Source: Auanema rhodensis (taxonomy: Eukaryota; Nematoda; Chromadorea; Rhabditida; Rhabditidae). Taken from it: a stretch of DNA of 64,000 nucleotides. Positions 1 through 13,064 of this stretch are shown piece after piece. Every line of letters starts with the position of its first letter. The first letter of the stretch is position 1. Under the pieces are notes generated by a model. That model was not told the origin of the DNA. It searched no databases and was given only the letters and a program-made list of their open reading frames with translations. The stretch covers positions 6,210,501 to 6,274,500 of the forward strand of contig OZ059900.1 in NCBI GenBank assembly GCA_964057225.1. The letters run 5' to 3'. The translations under genes were made by a program, and so were the position numbers.

Positions 1-1494
1 TAGTTCTTTCAACGGCACTTCGAAAGTTATATATGCATTTTTGCTAGTTGTGCATATGTGACTGCAACGTTTGCAACTTTTAAAGAAAAACTGATTTTTT
101 GATTTCAATCTCAAACGTTAAACAAAAAAATAAGCATTAAACGAAAATAAGCAGCGGCAAGTAGGAGCCGTATAGAGCAAGAAAGAGACAAATGTTATCA
201 TTTGTAAGTTGTAACTTCATATTTTCATCGGATTGCTTTCATCTTGTACGATGTACAATTTCTCTCTTTCACATTTTCCTATATCGTCTATTCTCTTCAT
301 ATCTCACTCTTCGTATACATTCAGATTGTCTTGCTCTTGTGTTTCAGTCCCATATCAATTTTCGAAAATTGTACTTAATAAGTACTAAACAAAACAATAG
401 AAAATTTTGATTTCTTAATATTTGATTACAACTATAGATGCTACATTCGAAAATTTTCGATATAGAAAATAAAATCAAAAATATAAAGTTATAATTCAAA
501 AATGAAATAGACATACGATAGCAATAAAAACAGTCATGCGCAAAGCTATAAATGTAATTTTTAAGCTTGAAAATAACTTAAATTTTAATTTTCAGATGAA
601 AATGAGAGATATAATAATATTGCTCTATTTCAATAACTATAGTTATTGAGATATAGAAAACTATTAAAGAGATGATTGGATAGAACTGCAATCAAATGAA
701 AATACTTTTACTATACTTTTAGTTCAATATATATATATATATATGTAAGCAAAATGATAATTAGAAAAAGAGTTATAGAGATAAAAGGAAAATCGAATAT
801 ATTTCAATTGTTTCCTTCAAATCTATCTTTCTCTTCTTGTTGTCTTGTTCTCTCTTTGTATTTCGTATTTTTCTCTTTCTCTCATACTCATTCTAACCTT
901 TTTTCAATTTATTTCCCTGTCCTTTTATTCTATTTAACAGTTCATGATGTTTGTGTAAAACCTTTCATTTTCTTTTATTATTATTGGTTCTAGTACTCTT
1001 ATTGTCTCTACATCAAGTACGAACATAATTTCTTTCCTTTCTCGCACTCTCTCATCTTTGGTTTTGAAATAGAAGATCACAACTTTCTGCCTCTTTATAA
1101 CCCATCTTTAAAAATTTTTCTTTTACTCGTTCTCTTTGTTCAAATGTTTCATTTTTACAAGCGTTGTCTTATAAGAGCTGTCGGCTTGTCTACGATCTGT
1201 GAAGATCTGACAAGCAGCAAATTTCCTAACACTCATGGGAACACTTTACTATTGTTTTAACTATTCAGCTTCATTCATGCTCTCTCAGTCATCTCTATTA
1301 TAACTGTACTATCTAATTTTCTTCTTCTTTCTCTAGACTACTATACATATAACATGAATATATTATATAAATATATATATAGTACTGTTTTTTTCTTGAA
1401 TCCCTGTCTCTCTCTTCTGCTACTACGAATGTAACTGCCATACAACAACTTCCATATTATTATGCAAGCCGGAAGCGTAGACTAGAATGCTTAC
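1..1494. other. No supported gene; pyrimidine-rich tract
   Basis: I see no convincing coding exon here. The plus strand from about 790 to 1430 is strongly C/T-rich, which creates hydrophobic spurious reading frames. A short inverted repeat lies at 1184-1215. If the candidate exon at 1495-1554 is real, this stretch is intron of a minus-strand gene continuing left of the window. Confidence 0.5.
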
Positions 1495-1554
1495 ATGGCT
1501 CTTTAGTCCAGCAATGACCGGCATAGAAGTTGACACCGTCGTTGTTGTCACCAT
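1495..1554 (-). CDS. Candidate first exon of a gene running off the left edge
   Basis: On the minus strand an ATG opens a 20-codon frame (MVTTTTVSTSM...GLKSH) that ends exactly at a good donor, CAT|gtaagc, in phase 0. Base composition is clearly less AT-rich than the surroundings. No later exon could be assigned with confidence; an acceptor near 1228 is followed by frames open in two phases only. It is therefore a possible 5' coding exon (or alternative first exon) of a gene lying to the left. The protein is not recognised. Confidence 0.3.
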
Positions 1555-4500
1555 ATTTCAATGCTTTTTTGATTCTCTAGCGTAATATGCTCAAAGAGCA
1601 GATAAGCATTTAGTGTCAGCTAGCGTAGTTTTTACAATTTTTGAATATGCACATTCATTCAAATCAAAAATATTGTTCCTTTTCTTTAGTTTCACTTTAA
1701 TTCTAAAACCAAAATAAAAATTTCTAGAATATTTGCCATAATACTGATTGTTACTTGATTTGAAAATAAACTAAATAGATATTGTTAACATTTGACAGGA
1801 TTAATTCTCTCACTTTGGCGGCTCTTTTTCATTCAAATACCAAAATTGGCCTTTTTTTGTGAATAAACCTGATAATGGACTATAATTCAGTTAAAAATTA
1901 AGCACACTGCCAGGAGTATTGCTTTCGTATCGTTGAAAAGGTAAGAAACTTCTGCTCAGCATATAAAATCGTAATGATATTTTTTCACGCTGAACGCAGA
2001 ACAATATATCGTTTCAAAGCTAAAACTCAAAAAGATGCGTGGGCATGATCTGAAAAATAAAGAGAATAAAGGATTAGGAAAAGACAGGAATATATTAAGA
2101 AAAAATAGAAAAGAATGCTCATTTCTTTTATGACCCTTCTACAAGCATGAGTATGACGCAAAGTTCAGAAAATAGAGAGAGAGAAGAAAAAGGGTTCATC
2201 AGAGTAGAGTAAATGTAATGATGAAAAATGGAAAATGGAAAAAGAATAGAATTTGCTTCTTAGAGATAGCTGGTTGCAATAGTCATGAGTTTGATAAAAA
2301 GAAACGATGAACAAATGGTAAAGATGTAAGTAAGGAGAAAAGAAACGAATTGCAAAATAAAGAGACCGCCAGAGACGAAGCGAAAAGAGCGAAAGAGAAA
2401 GAGGTGAAGATGATGAGCTTAAGAGAGTCGAAACGAAAAATGGAACAATTCGAGCAAACTAGTAATTGAATATTGACAAGGACCATACTTACATGTACAC
2501 ATATCTATTCGTCTAGACGACTAGTATAGTCAAAAAATTGGAAAATTAACTTTGAAAGTGAATAATTATGACCTAACAATTTAATTAGTCTAATGATGCG
2601 ACATGAAGTTGTTAGTCAGCTTGCAACTAGAAGCAAGTTCGTCAAAGCATCTGCCAACAACGAACATGGTGAGACAATGCAAAAGAGAAAGTTAAAAAAA
2701 GCTTCTTAACTTTTTTGTGTTCTTGTTTTGCTTTTTTTGCTAACATTACATACAACTCAAACAGCCACAATGACAAGTGAGTGGGATATGCGAACAGAGT
2801 CAAGTAAAAGATATAAAAATGCTCAAAGTACTTTCTCGGACTTCTTTATTTGTAGCAAAAAAAGACCACACAGTTGAAGAAATACTAAACTACAGCACAA
2901 ACAGAAACAAATGAAAAGTAGTTGTTTAGAAAACTAAAAAAAAACTAAAAAAAAGTTTTAGAAGGGAATCTGTTTCTTTTGGACTAAAATTTTTAATCTT
3001 GTATATCGCAAACTAGGGGACACACATGCAACGAAAACAAGACAAGAAAACAAATAAAAAATCTTAAGCTGTGAATATGGAAATATGGCATCAAAACTAA
3101 AAAGAAAGAATAGAAAAGATGAAAAAAATACTGAGAGAGGCAGAGGGAGTGAAGCAAAAAACGGATTGATATATTTCAGTCAGCCATATACAAAAAAATT
3201 CAACACGCAAAAGTAAGTGAGTACACATTTTGAAGAGTTAAAAGACAATTGTTATCTTGTTATTGCTTAGATGTTTGTGAAACAGTTTAACTAATAACGA
3301 TGTAGCTATGTTTTCAGTGAAATAAGAAGATGCCGAAACAAATTTGAAATATATGTCTAAATATAGCTGATTGAACAATAAACACGCTGAAGTTAACTGA
3401 CATCCATATAAACAGAGTCAATAATATTGAATTAAAGTAACATGCTATCAATTTTATAATAAGCTATGGTACAGACAATAAATATATACAATGAGCAATG
3501 TATTTTTGTTTAGACTTTTGTACACGATATGTTCTAAATTATGAAAGTAAAATGTTTAATTATCAATTTCATTCAATTATTTAGATATTCCTTAGATATT
3601 ATAATATATAAATGAAATATAACTACTACTACCATAACAATATATTATTATAGCTTGAAAAAAGAAATTAGTTTTGATTCCAAAACAAAGAATTTTTTCA
3701 ACATTCTAAATTTATAATTGAAATAAAACAAAATCAATGAAAAATTATATTTTAAATATGCATACTTTGCAGTTATAGTTATATAATTATATATGAAAAA
3801 TGCACAAAGCTCGAGAAGGGATAGAATTTGCTAACTATAACATACATACTATATACCATATGTATTACTATATGTATAAATTAGTTTTCAAACAATTAAC
3901 TGAATTTGAATGGCTAGTACCATTGAAACAGGTCTAAATCTATATTCAAAAAATTATATATGTTGATAACATACCGGAAAAAGAACCGAGAAAGTACTAT
4001 TGCTGAGAAATGAATTACGTTTTTGTGAAGGAATTAGACCAATCACATATACATATTTCGTACATCGTAGTGTGTTATGTGTTGAAATAAGAAAACGACA
4101 CTGATCTAATCTGTCTTATTGCGGTGCTGTGCAAGTGCACAGCTGTAACTTTAAGCACGACATATGATAATGATGAAAATGTGGTTGCGGCTGTGGTGAA
4201 ATATTGGGGGAACCGAAAAGATGATGATGATAAGTAGTTTACGCCGAAAAAATATATGCAAGCTATGAGATAGATAAAGATAAATTATTGGAGATAATGT
4301 GTTAGTCTATGAAAATACTACTAAACGAGAACATATGATGCAATTTAAAACACATTGCCACTGTGGTATGAAAGATGAAAGAGACGGTGTGCTTTCATAT
4401 TCACATAAATATAAAAAAAAAGAAGCCGATATAGCAAAAAAAAGTTTCGATAAAATGACCGATGTGAATAAGAATTTTTGGAAGGTCGCGCTTATTGTGT

Positions 4501-5909
4501 GCAGCTCGTGCTTCTTCTCCTTATACGTTATGCAAATCTAATTCAAGCAAATTGTTGCATTTCCTTTAGCAGCTTTCGCTCGTGCTCTCATCGCAACAGC
4601 GTACTACCCTCTGCTCAAAGAAAGTAAACTAGTAAAGAGGCCGAATGATTGAGATAAACGGAATGAAGACTCTAAAGGGAGAAAATGTTGAAGAAAAGAA
4701 GAAAAAAAGGATTGAGGAAATCAGGCTCTAGTCTCTTTTCGCGCATCTATGGTGTATCTGTCAATACTTTTGACGTGACAGCAGCAACAACACAGACATT
4801 TTTAAATAAGAAAACTTTTGAAACTCTAAAATGGAAAAGAAGAATCTCTATCTCTCATTTTTTTTGGCTATTTCCTTATATTCTCTCTCTTTTTTCTATC
4901 ATTTTTTTTATTTCTTAAAACCCACCCTAACTTTTTGTCTAGCCTTTCTCGTTTTCTCTCTTCCTCTCAGTATCACAACATCTCTGCTTCGTCAGATGAG
5001 AGCATGAGATAAATCTGTAGGACATTTGTGAGTAATATAGAAGTGTAAAAGCAAGAGTCGGTAAGGAAAACTGAAGTTGGAACTGGAAGTAAGATAAATG
5101 GGCAGAAAAGATAGAAAGTCCAATAAAGTGAAAGATACGAGAAACATGCTTCGAATTGCATAGAAAAAGCAAACGGAGCAATGTGGATTGCATGACCTTG
5201 CTCATTGAAGCGAAGGCAGATCAGGATAGCTCAGTGACAGATTTGGTGTGTCTGTCAGCTAGCAACAAAGACTTTGACATCTTAAACGTAATATCTATGT
5301 CAAACTCACAAAGTAAGCAGAAATCAAAACGAGCTTGTGCGAATAAATTTTGATTTTAGCCGGTTCGTTGATTTGTTGGTCAATCGGTCAGCCCGCTTCA
5401 ATGAATGCCGTTACAACCATCTTTATTTGATTGTATAATTTATAAGATTATATTATGTATATTATATCATATAACTCTTAAGTTTCAAGAAAATTTCAAT
5501 ATAAGAAACACATTGATTATTTAAATTATTATGCACATGTATGTCAGCATGTAAATCAAAAATGTGAAGCTAAAACAATTGCTATACATACTTCGCTCAT
5601 TTCTCATAATTCAAAGAAAATCTGAGCAACATTGCAGTTTCTCGAAAAATAAATTCACGATGGCTAAATTAATTGCCGTAAACTAGTATTACAAAAAAAA
5701 AAGCCAAAATTTCATAGTACAAAGTCTTAACAAAGGAAAGGGTTAGTAAATTGAGATTACGCTCATCATACTGAATGCTTAATCTGGAATGCGCAGTCCC
5801 GCTAGCTATCTCTCATTTTCTCTCTCTCTCTTCCTCTCTCTCTCTCAACTCCTACTTTCTTTCTCCTTCTTCTCTTTCTACTACTTTCTTTCAGAGAATA
5901 GATGTATAG
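1555..5909. other. Gene-poor stretch with purine- and pyrimidine-rich tracts
   Basis: No gene supported. Purine-rich runs occur at about 2040-2460 and C/T-rich runs at about 4840-4980 and 5800-5895. An 18-bp near-perfect palindrome lies at 4126-4143. A few short exon-like pieces followed by donor motifs (for example near 1914-1940 and 2612-2667, plus strand) could not be joined into a model. Confidence 0.5.
5810..5894. repeat. CT-rich microsatellite
   Basis: Degenerate CT/TTCT repeat on the plus strand ending in a strong splice-acceptor-like tttctttcag at 5894. The pyrimidine run could be the polypyrimidine tract of a real acceptor. Confidence 0.7.
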
Positions 5910-6110
5910 CAATTGCCACATTATACTGGACACGTTCGTTATCCTGTTGTCCGGCTATTGAATTTGCCTTCAAAACGCCTAACTAGATGTTATTCCGGGC
6001 AGCATTACGGACGAGAAACTTTTGGAAAGAAATCTTGTAAAGCATTTACAAGTAAAATTTTCGAAGAAACGTATGACGACATTTACAAAAAGTTTCTGGC
6101 AATATTCTAA
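5910..6110 (+). CDS. Candidate 3'-terminal coding exon, unknown product
   Basis: After an acceptor-like tatag at 5909 a 66-residue frame runs to a stop at 6110 with balanced codon content unlike nearby sequence. It contains dibasic sites (KR, and a GKK preceded by ETF) of the kind used to process and amidate peptides, and two cysteines. The frame has no ATG, so it can only be a C-terminal exon; no upstream signal-peptide exon was found. A competing acceptor at 5894 opens a second frame ending at 5986. Function is unknown. Confidence 0.25.
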   Translation, partial: QLPHYTGHVRYPVVRLLNLPSKRLTRCYSGQHYGRETFGKKSCKAFTSKIFEETYDDIYKKFLAIF

Positions 6111-8319
6111 TAGAGCGAAATATGAAAAGTTTTTAAATTGATGAAACCTTACAGACTTCTGAAAAAAAAGTGAAAATGTGTCAAAAAGAACATAGCGAGA
6201 GAATAAACAATCATTTCTTATTTTGCAAATGTTTTTTTACTGCAGGGGAGATAAACTTCCTCAGTACAGAGGAATTTGGATTTTTTTGTCGTTGAATGCG
6301 GGAAATGTAAAACTATGCACAAGTTGACCATCTGTTAAATCGTAAGGATTAATCGGGCCACATGCCTGCTTTCTTGCTCATTCTCTTGAATAGAATCATC
6401 TCGTTATTCTCCTCACTTTTTTCTATCTCTCATCTTCATATAATCAAAATATTAATACCCTCCCCCGATTTTTCATAGATTTATATACATTAAAAGATGT
6501 CAACTATAAGAGAAATTTGAACAATTCTTATAATCCTACTAATGGAAGGAATTTGTGATGAAAATGGTTTGATGGGAAGTGTTAGTAGAGGAATGGTTTA
6601 ATTCATAGCGATACTACGAAAGAATTAGCTTTTTCTTTCCTTATTTCATTTCCAGATTACATATTGTTGTTCGTAACGTTGTTCTTGCTATCCTTTTTTT
6701 CTTCAATCACGAACTGAAGTATTTATAGTTCTGTTATAATAGAATTATTTCAATATGCTTATTTTGCTTCTTCATATGTCTTAATTTCATTTCGTAGTTT
6801 GATTTTTCAAGCAGATTTTTCAATTTTCCATCTGCGAGTTAAGTAATAGCATAATTGAAAAATAAAATGTAATTTTAATAAAATTGCTTCTGATTAACAC
6901 ATAAAATGAATTTTAAATAGTATGCTGATTTACACAAAATTTTAGAAATTCGATATATACATATATTTGCAGAGAAATATGTTAATTTTTCATATTTCAG
7001 CACTTATGATAGAATTTCTTTTTGAAATTTCAATACAATATGAAATTCCGTAAATTAAGCTCAACAAAGCATTCAAATTTTTAAAAACAAGAGAACGTAC
7101 TAGCTAATAGGTGACGTGGAATCAAAACAGACTTAGTAGCATTAATGCAGGTTCCAAGAAATGCTGTCAGCTGGAATTCATAGAATAAATCACGCTGTAA
7201 CCTCTGTTATCGGAATTTTATCTGTAAAAGTATGTATTAGAAGAAAGATGATGTCTTAGCATGAGAATAAGCAAAAGGAAAAAACCAAAGTAAATTACGC
7301 GTGATGGGCGACATTCAACTGATGGAGAACTCAATTAACTTCGTTTCCTCCGCTTGATTTGAGGATCATTAGGAGATGCTTGGGCTAAGAGCTCTCTTAG
7401 CATGCGAAGAGAAGATAGATGGTCTGACGCCATCGTCTTGTGCCATCTAACGAGGTCATCATATTGGTATTTTGATTTGGAGAGATGACGGCCATGTCAG
7501 CCGATAAAGACAGACCAAGAGCCAAACATGATGTTGCCAACGTTGTGGATGTTCATGAATGATAGAAAATGAAATAGAGGACAATGCTAATGAAGTTGAT
7601 GAGGAGGTTGATACAACGCCATACAATAAACCTCCAAAACATCAAAACCGCAAATTGAAAAGAAATATATGGCTTAGCAATGACTGCTGATCATGTGTCC
7701 TTTGGCCGTGCGACAGAAATGTTAGTCAAGCAGTGAATAGGAAACGTCAATTGGTTAACGAAGTAGAGAATATTTCACATGTCAAACTGAGCTTCAAAAT
7801 GGGAGCTATGGCATAGGAGGAGAAAAGAGAGAAGAGAGAAAAAGCGCATTGCTTGTTCTGTGCCATATTCAAAAATGCCGTCCATTGGAATGTCATGGAC
7901 ATTGCAACAAGCCAAACATTTTTATTTCTTAAGTGACATATATATAGGCTTATGCTCACCATCTTTGAAACTTGAATGGTGCACATGAAATATGTGAGGG
8001 CGAGCTTGTTAAGAGCAAAAATTAAAAAACATCCAGATGTGTGATAAATGGGAGGGCATTTAGCGTATACTTGCAACTTCAAGTCTAGCTAGCCTTCATG
8101 TTGCATTGTTGAGACACAAGTCTTTTGAACAGTTTCATTCATAGGCTTATTGCTGTTGAGTTGTATTAAGTCGAAAAATTGTCGGGAAATCTCAAAAGAG
8201 TTCTTAAAATTGACTGGGTAGACTACGAAACCAAGTAAAAGTTAGAGAGAAAAGAAAGAGAGAAGAAAATTAGGAGAGGAGCTATATGGGTCAGCTAGTA
8301 AGTATGCTTTGGGGTGTCC

Positions 8320-8380
8320 GTCAGTCAGTCCGTCAGTCAGTCTAGTCAGTTAGCTAGTACGTCAGGCTCGTCAGTTCATT
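8320..8380. repeat. Degenerate GTCAGTCA/GTCCGTCA tetranucleotide-type repeat
   Basis: Repeated gtcagtca and gtccgtca words with interspersed tagc/tagt units. Simple-sequence repeat; no coding evidence. Confidence 0.7.
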
Positions 8381-8862
8381 TCTCTGAGCCCACCAGAAGC
8401 CCAAGATCAAAAAGAATGTGAAGTAAAAGAACCAGACTTTTAGAGCAAGAAATGAACCGTAGAGTAAGTTGAGAGAGATGGAAGGGGATTGCAGAACTAA
8501 CCAAAGACGTAATTTTTTCCCAAAAATAGGGAGACCAGACTTGAACAAATTAGCAGCTGGGTTTCGTGTAACGATTTGATCACATACATCTACACATTAA
8601 ATGCACTAAAGATAGCCTGATGTGATGTACTAACCAACGATTGCAAAAGATTTAAACTGGAAAATTCCAAGCTTGAAAAAGTAAACCCCAAAAATGTGAA
8701 AATAGAAATGCATGTTGAGCTTTAATAGTTAGTTGAACAGAGGTGGGCTGAAACTAATGATGCAGTGCGCGAAGCTATATATTGTTTTACTAAAATGGTT
8801 CAACAAACTGAAGTTGAAAAAGGAGTTGTTGTAATAATGAAGGAGTGAAAAAGTAGAAAAGG

Positions 8863-8930
8863 TTAGAGAGAGAGAAAAAAAGAGAGAAAGAGAGAGAGAG
8901 AGAGAGAGGGAGATAGAGGGAAATATTGAA
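8863..8930. repeat. GA-rich microsatellite
   Basis: Imperfect (GA)n run with A-rich interruptions, producing a spurious Ser/Leu-rich minus-strand frame. Confidence 0.85.
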
Positions 8931-11272
8931 AGGAGTGGGAATAAAAAGCTAGTTATTTGGGTAAAGTTTGAACAGAAAGGGTGAAAAAAGGAAAACGAAT
9001 TTAGTAAGTTGCCAAGGGACAAAGGCCATAGAGAATTCATAATTTTGAATGAAACGTAGCAATTGAAAACGAAAAAAGAATAAGATAAATTAAAAGAAAC
9101 ACAGGTGTTATCGAATAATATAAACAAGATGTTGTGTGTTAAGATGAATAACAATTCTCAGCTAAAGAAACGGCCTTATGCAAACTCTTTATGATTATTG
9201 AAATTGATTAAAATAGACTCTTTTCTATTTTGATATGCAGCTGACTTCTCAAATATCAAGCAAAATCTGCTGGTAATATTTAATAATGAAAATGATATAA
9301 TTTTTTAGAAATAAGCACAGACAGCTGCTGAAAACATCTTGTAATTAGCATTTACAATGCATATATTCTTAGTTTTTGGAATTGAGTAAATACGCTAAGC
9401 AGAGAGTTTTAACTTTTTACTAGTAAAAGGAATGGGTATGGATGAAAAGATTTTTCATTTTCTTCCTGACTTGGTTTATAAATCGGACAACGCTGGTCGA
9501 ACAGAAAGAAAGTAAAAAATGAAGAGAAATGAGACGACAAAGGCAAAAAGAAAGATGATTCTGAATAATGCCGCAAGTCAAGAGCTTCCTTGAAGTATGC
9601 TACTCGATAACTTAAAGACACAGTAAATTAATTTTATCTAAGTATGAAAGCTATAATTTTACTAATTTTGAAGAACATTTCGAAATAAACGATGCTAATT
9701 TCTTACTCTATAATAAGATTTGAAGATTCAAAACGCACAATCTCAAACTTGAGCTTCTACAAGGCCCACTTGAGATAGATTATGAAATGAGCTTCATGTG
9801 AAAGGCTCACTTCTCGTTATTATCTTCCTGTATTGCTTTGCTCATGTTCATACATTCTACTTATATACATACTTGTATAGCCACGAATGTAGCTGAAACT
9901 ATGCAATGTATAATGAATAAGCTACGACGGCTCATGACATCACTTGCGGCAATACAATATCTGCCTTTTCAATTTTACTCCACACAAGCTGATGTAACAG
10001 CTCAAAATTGAAGAAAATAGTCTTATATTCATTTGTATTTGTTTATTACTGAAAGGCAAAAGAACAATATTCATTCATTTGTGGTAAAAAGGAGATTACC
10101 AATTAAATGAAGAAAATAAATAAGCCAAAAAGAAGTTAACGACAAGGAAATGCATACAATATACAAGTCCAAAAGATTGCATTATTCAAAAAAAACTTGA
10201 AAAGTGCACGCTAGCATGCATAGTGACTAGAAGCAAGACAATTTTTTTCATGGTTTTTGTTCGAAACACTTTCAAAAGAAGCTTGTCGCAGCTTTATAAT
10301 ACATTTACAATCATTCTTCAACATTTTTTTGCTTAAATCTTCCTTATGAAGGATTCATTCCTTGACGTTTTGAATACCAATTCATACATGTACATCTCAA
10401 ACAAAAAGAATAGAACAGAGTAAGCATAAATGTATAAAAAGAAAGTTATACCTAAAAATTCATGATGCAAATGAAAGAGAAGCAAAGAAAAATTGACGCT
10501 TACAAGGGATAGCCGAAAAAGATGGAGAGAGTGAGAATGTAAAAAAGAAATATAAATTAGAGAGTAGTAGAATGAGCTGAAAGTACGACTACATGAATGT
10601 ATTGTTTCGCCTTCTCAACAATACATGCATTTTTCAAGTTACATGCCACCTTTCGAACTTGTGGCTGTCATACGATAAAAGCTGTTGAAGTGAAAATCTC
10701 AATTTTCAAAAAATTCATCAAATACTACAAATTGAATTGAATTAAACTATTTTAATATTAAAGTTTATCATTAAGAACAAACATGAAATAAAGGTTTAGC
10801 AATTTCAATAATGGAATTTTTGATGTGAAAAGTTTAAAGAAAACTAAAAAAAATTAAGATGACAGGGAATAAGCAATGAAGTGAACTTGCCTCGCACCCT
10901 GAAGCACGAAACAATACAATAAAATCTATTTGATACATTTGGTGCACTAAAATACATAATAAGTTTCTGAGCTATACTTTTTGGGGGTTTTGTTTCATTT
11001 TCATTGCTCCTCGTGGAATTCATTAACTAATTATTGAAAACAATAATAAAATATTTAATGAAGCAACTGATATGTACTATTTGTTTTTATGTTAACAATT
11101 TGATTTTAAAACTTCTTTTAATTCAGTAATTTAGCCAAAATACTACTCGTAAGAGCAATTGCTTGTTCTTTATTTTAGCATCTTGTAAATCTCATGAGAT
11201 TTAACTGAAAAGAAAAAAATTTCAAAATTTTCGATAAATTATTTTAAATTGCTTGAAGCTATTTTAAGATAT

Positions 11273-11446
11273 TTACTGATTACTATTCGAAAGATTCTCT
11301 TCTATATCTCTAGGCTGCTTCAAATATATATACAGTTGCTTATCGCTGTCTACAATCATTACTATGAGTGAACGAGCTATAAGTGACAAATCGCGACCAA
11401 CTCGGGGGTCATATAATTCGAGAAGACAGAATACATGACGTGGCCA
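11273..11446 (-). CDS. Candidate 3'-terminal coding exon, unknown product
   Basis: A strong acceptor (ttttccccag) on the minus strand opens directly into a 57-residue frame (WPRHVFCLLELYDPRVGRDL..., ending SNSNQ-stop). It holds an amphipathic or hydrophobic middle and an acidic tail. Codon content is much less AT-biased than the flanks. The phase at the acceptor is 0. No upstream exon is securely linked. Not recognised. Confidence 0.35.
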   Translation of the reverse strand, partial: WPRHVFCLLELYDPRVGRDLSLIARSLIVMIVDSDKQLYIYLKQPRDIEENLSNSNQ

Positions 11447-12254
11447 CTGGGGAAAATAGTTTTGCATAACGTTTCAAGTTCTAACTCAGTCGAATGCATA
11501 TAAAGCGGGAAGTTGCATTAACATTTCATAAAATATCAGTGTTCTAATAAAGAAAAAAAACAATATCTCAAGAAAGCTTTTCATAAAAATAAAATAATTT
11601 TTTTTCGAAAATATAAGATATGCACACATTTAATACTACAGTACATGAAAAATTAATATAATGTCAATAGTACTTTTTTTGTTGAAAAAATCAATAATAA
11701 AAATAGTTATAATAGTACGTTAATAGATTCAGAAATAATTTATGTTTTTGCCGCATAAAAAATAAGATATTGAAAGAAAGGAAAATATATGCAGGTTGAT
11801 GTATTGACAAAAGTACCAACGTATTGTGAAAGAATATTTCATGGAAATGCTTATATTTTAATAAATAAATGATTGAGTTTTCATTGTGAATGATAATAAG
11901 AATCTATTAAATAATTCTCCTTTTCTATAAATTTAAATAAAAATATTTATTAAACATATATGATTCAGAACATTTTATTCATTTGTTATATTATGTTATA
12001 ATAGTATTAAGTTGTAATTGAATAGAAACAGGGAAGTTTTTTTTCTCAATAAAACAAATTACAATAAAAGAGAAAAGTCTTGAAAAAAGCTGGCATTCTT
12101 TGGTTTTTTGAAAAACATTATTCATAAACATTTGGCATTTAGTGGGTGATAGAAAACTCTATTTTAGTAATAGTTGGCACATCTTTTTCAACTTCTTTGA
12201 CCAACACTTTGAAACCATGAAATGGAAATTTGTGGTTATAAATATGAAGCTGTT

Positions 12255-13064
12255 TTAACATCTGGTATAATCATCCTTTGAGCTGCACATTGTATATGAT
12301 GTAATGGCTTAAAACTCGTGGGCGATTATGATATAGATTGAAAGAATCAACATAGCATATGAGCATCCCACTTCATAAACGCTTTCAATGTGAATATACA
12401 AGCCGAACAATATGAAAAACAAAAATGCTTACTGAACTGTGAGCTGGCAAAAAGCTTTTCCATCTTGACCCATCATCAAATCTAAACACTTGCTGTTGTG
12501 CAAAAATAAGTTGTATACACAGTTGATGAAGAGCAATAATAAAGTAAAACAACTAAGAACTATATAATATTTGGCGGATTATTTTGCTATTTTAGTCACA
12601 TACTAGTGTTTTCGGTACGACATGATTATTGAATTCCTAAGACATGTTTTATCCAGATTCTTATAAGCCATTTTTTCTCTTCAGTGCTATTCATATTTAA
12701 ATATTTCTTCATAAAAAGCAATTGTAAAAGCAAACAAAAAAAAGATATATTTTTATTTTTATTTTTTTGTCAACCGTCATGTTGTGCTACTACTCAAGCT
12801 TTACATTCTATACAATTATATTATGACAAACCTTTGAACAGACATAAAAAATTCTATTTGTGTTTGATTTCGAAGCCGCGAAAAAAAATGAGAGAACAAA
12901 ATAGTTATAAGCGATAGTAACCTGGTCATTTCCCACTTGTCACTTATGTCATGTTCGTGGCTCTCATTTATTTTCTTTTGTTTTTTTTGTGATTCATGTA
13001 TACACTCATGCACATATCCTTGTTGCAATGATGCCAAAATGAAATAAATACTTATTTTTTCCAT
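12255..13064 (-). CDS. Candidate small secreted protein (four exons)
   Basis: Phase-consistent model: exon 1 13064-12922, exon 2 12636-12604, exon 3 12492-12433, exon 4 12282-12255, giving 87 residues. Residues 1 to about 20 (MEKISIYFILASLQQG...) look like a signal peptide. A Lys/Glu/His-rich stretch follows, then a C-terminal region with cysteines in KCLDL, AFCQL and a terminal TRC. Donors at exons 2 and 3 (gtatgt, gtaagc) are good; the exon 1 donor (gttact) is weak. An alternative reading joins exons 2 and 3 in phase 0 to a 40-residue frame at 12261-12139 (MLKQLHIYNH...), but lacks a start. Function is unknown. Confidence 0.35.

Larger units (their letters stand above)
6111..11272. other. 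Gene-poor stretch
   Basis: No supported gene. The segment 7,300-7,700 is less AT-rich and has overlapping open frames on both strands (see findings). Otherwise this is AT-rich sequence with the CAGT-type and GA repeats listed separately. Confidence 0.45.

Noticed and set aside
754-993. 79-codon plus-strand frame
   Set aside because: It is produced by the C/T-rich tract; composition is Ser/Phe/Leu-rich low complexity.
8729-9154. 141-codon minus-strand frame
   Set aside because: It spans the GA microsatellite, giving runs of Ser-Leu; no coding character.
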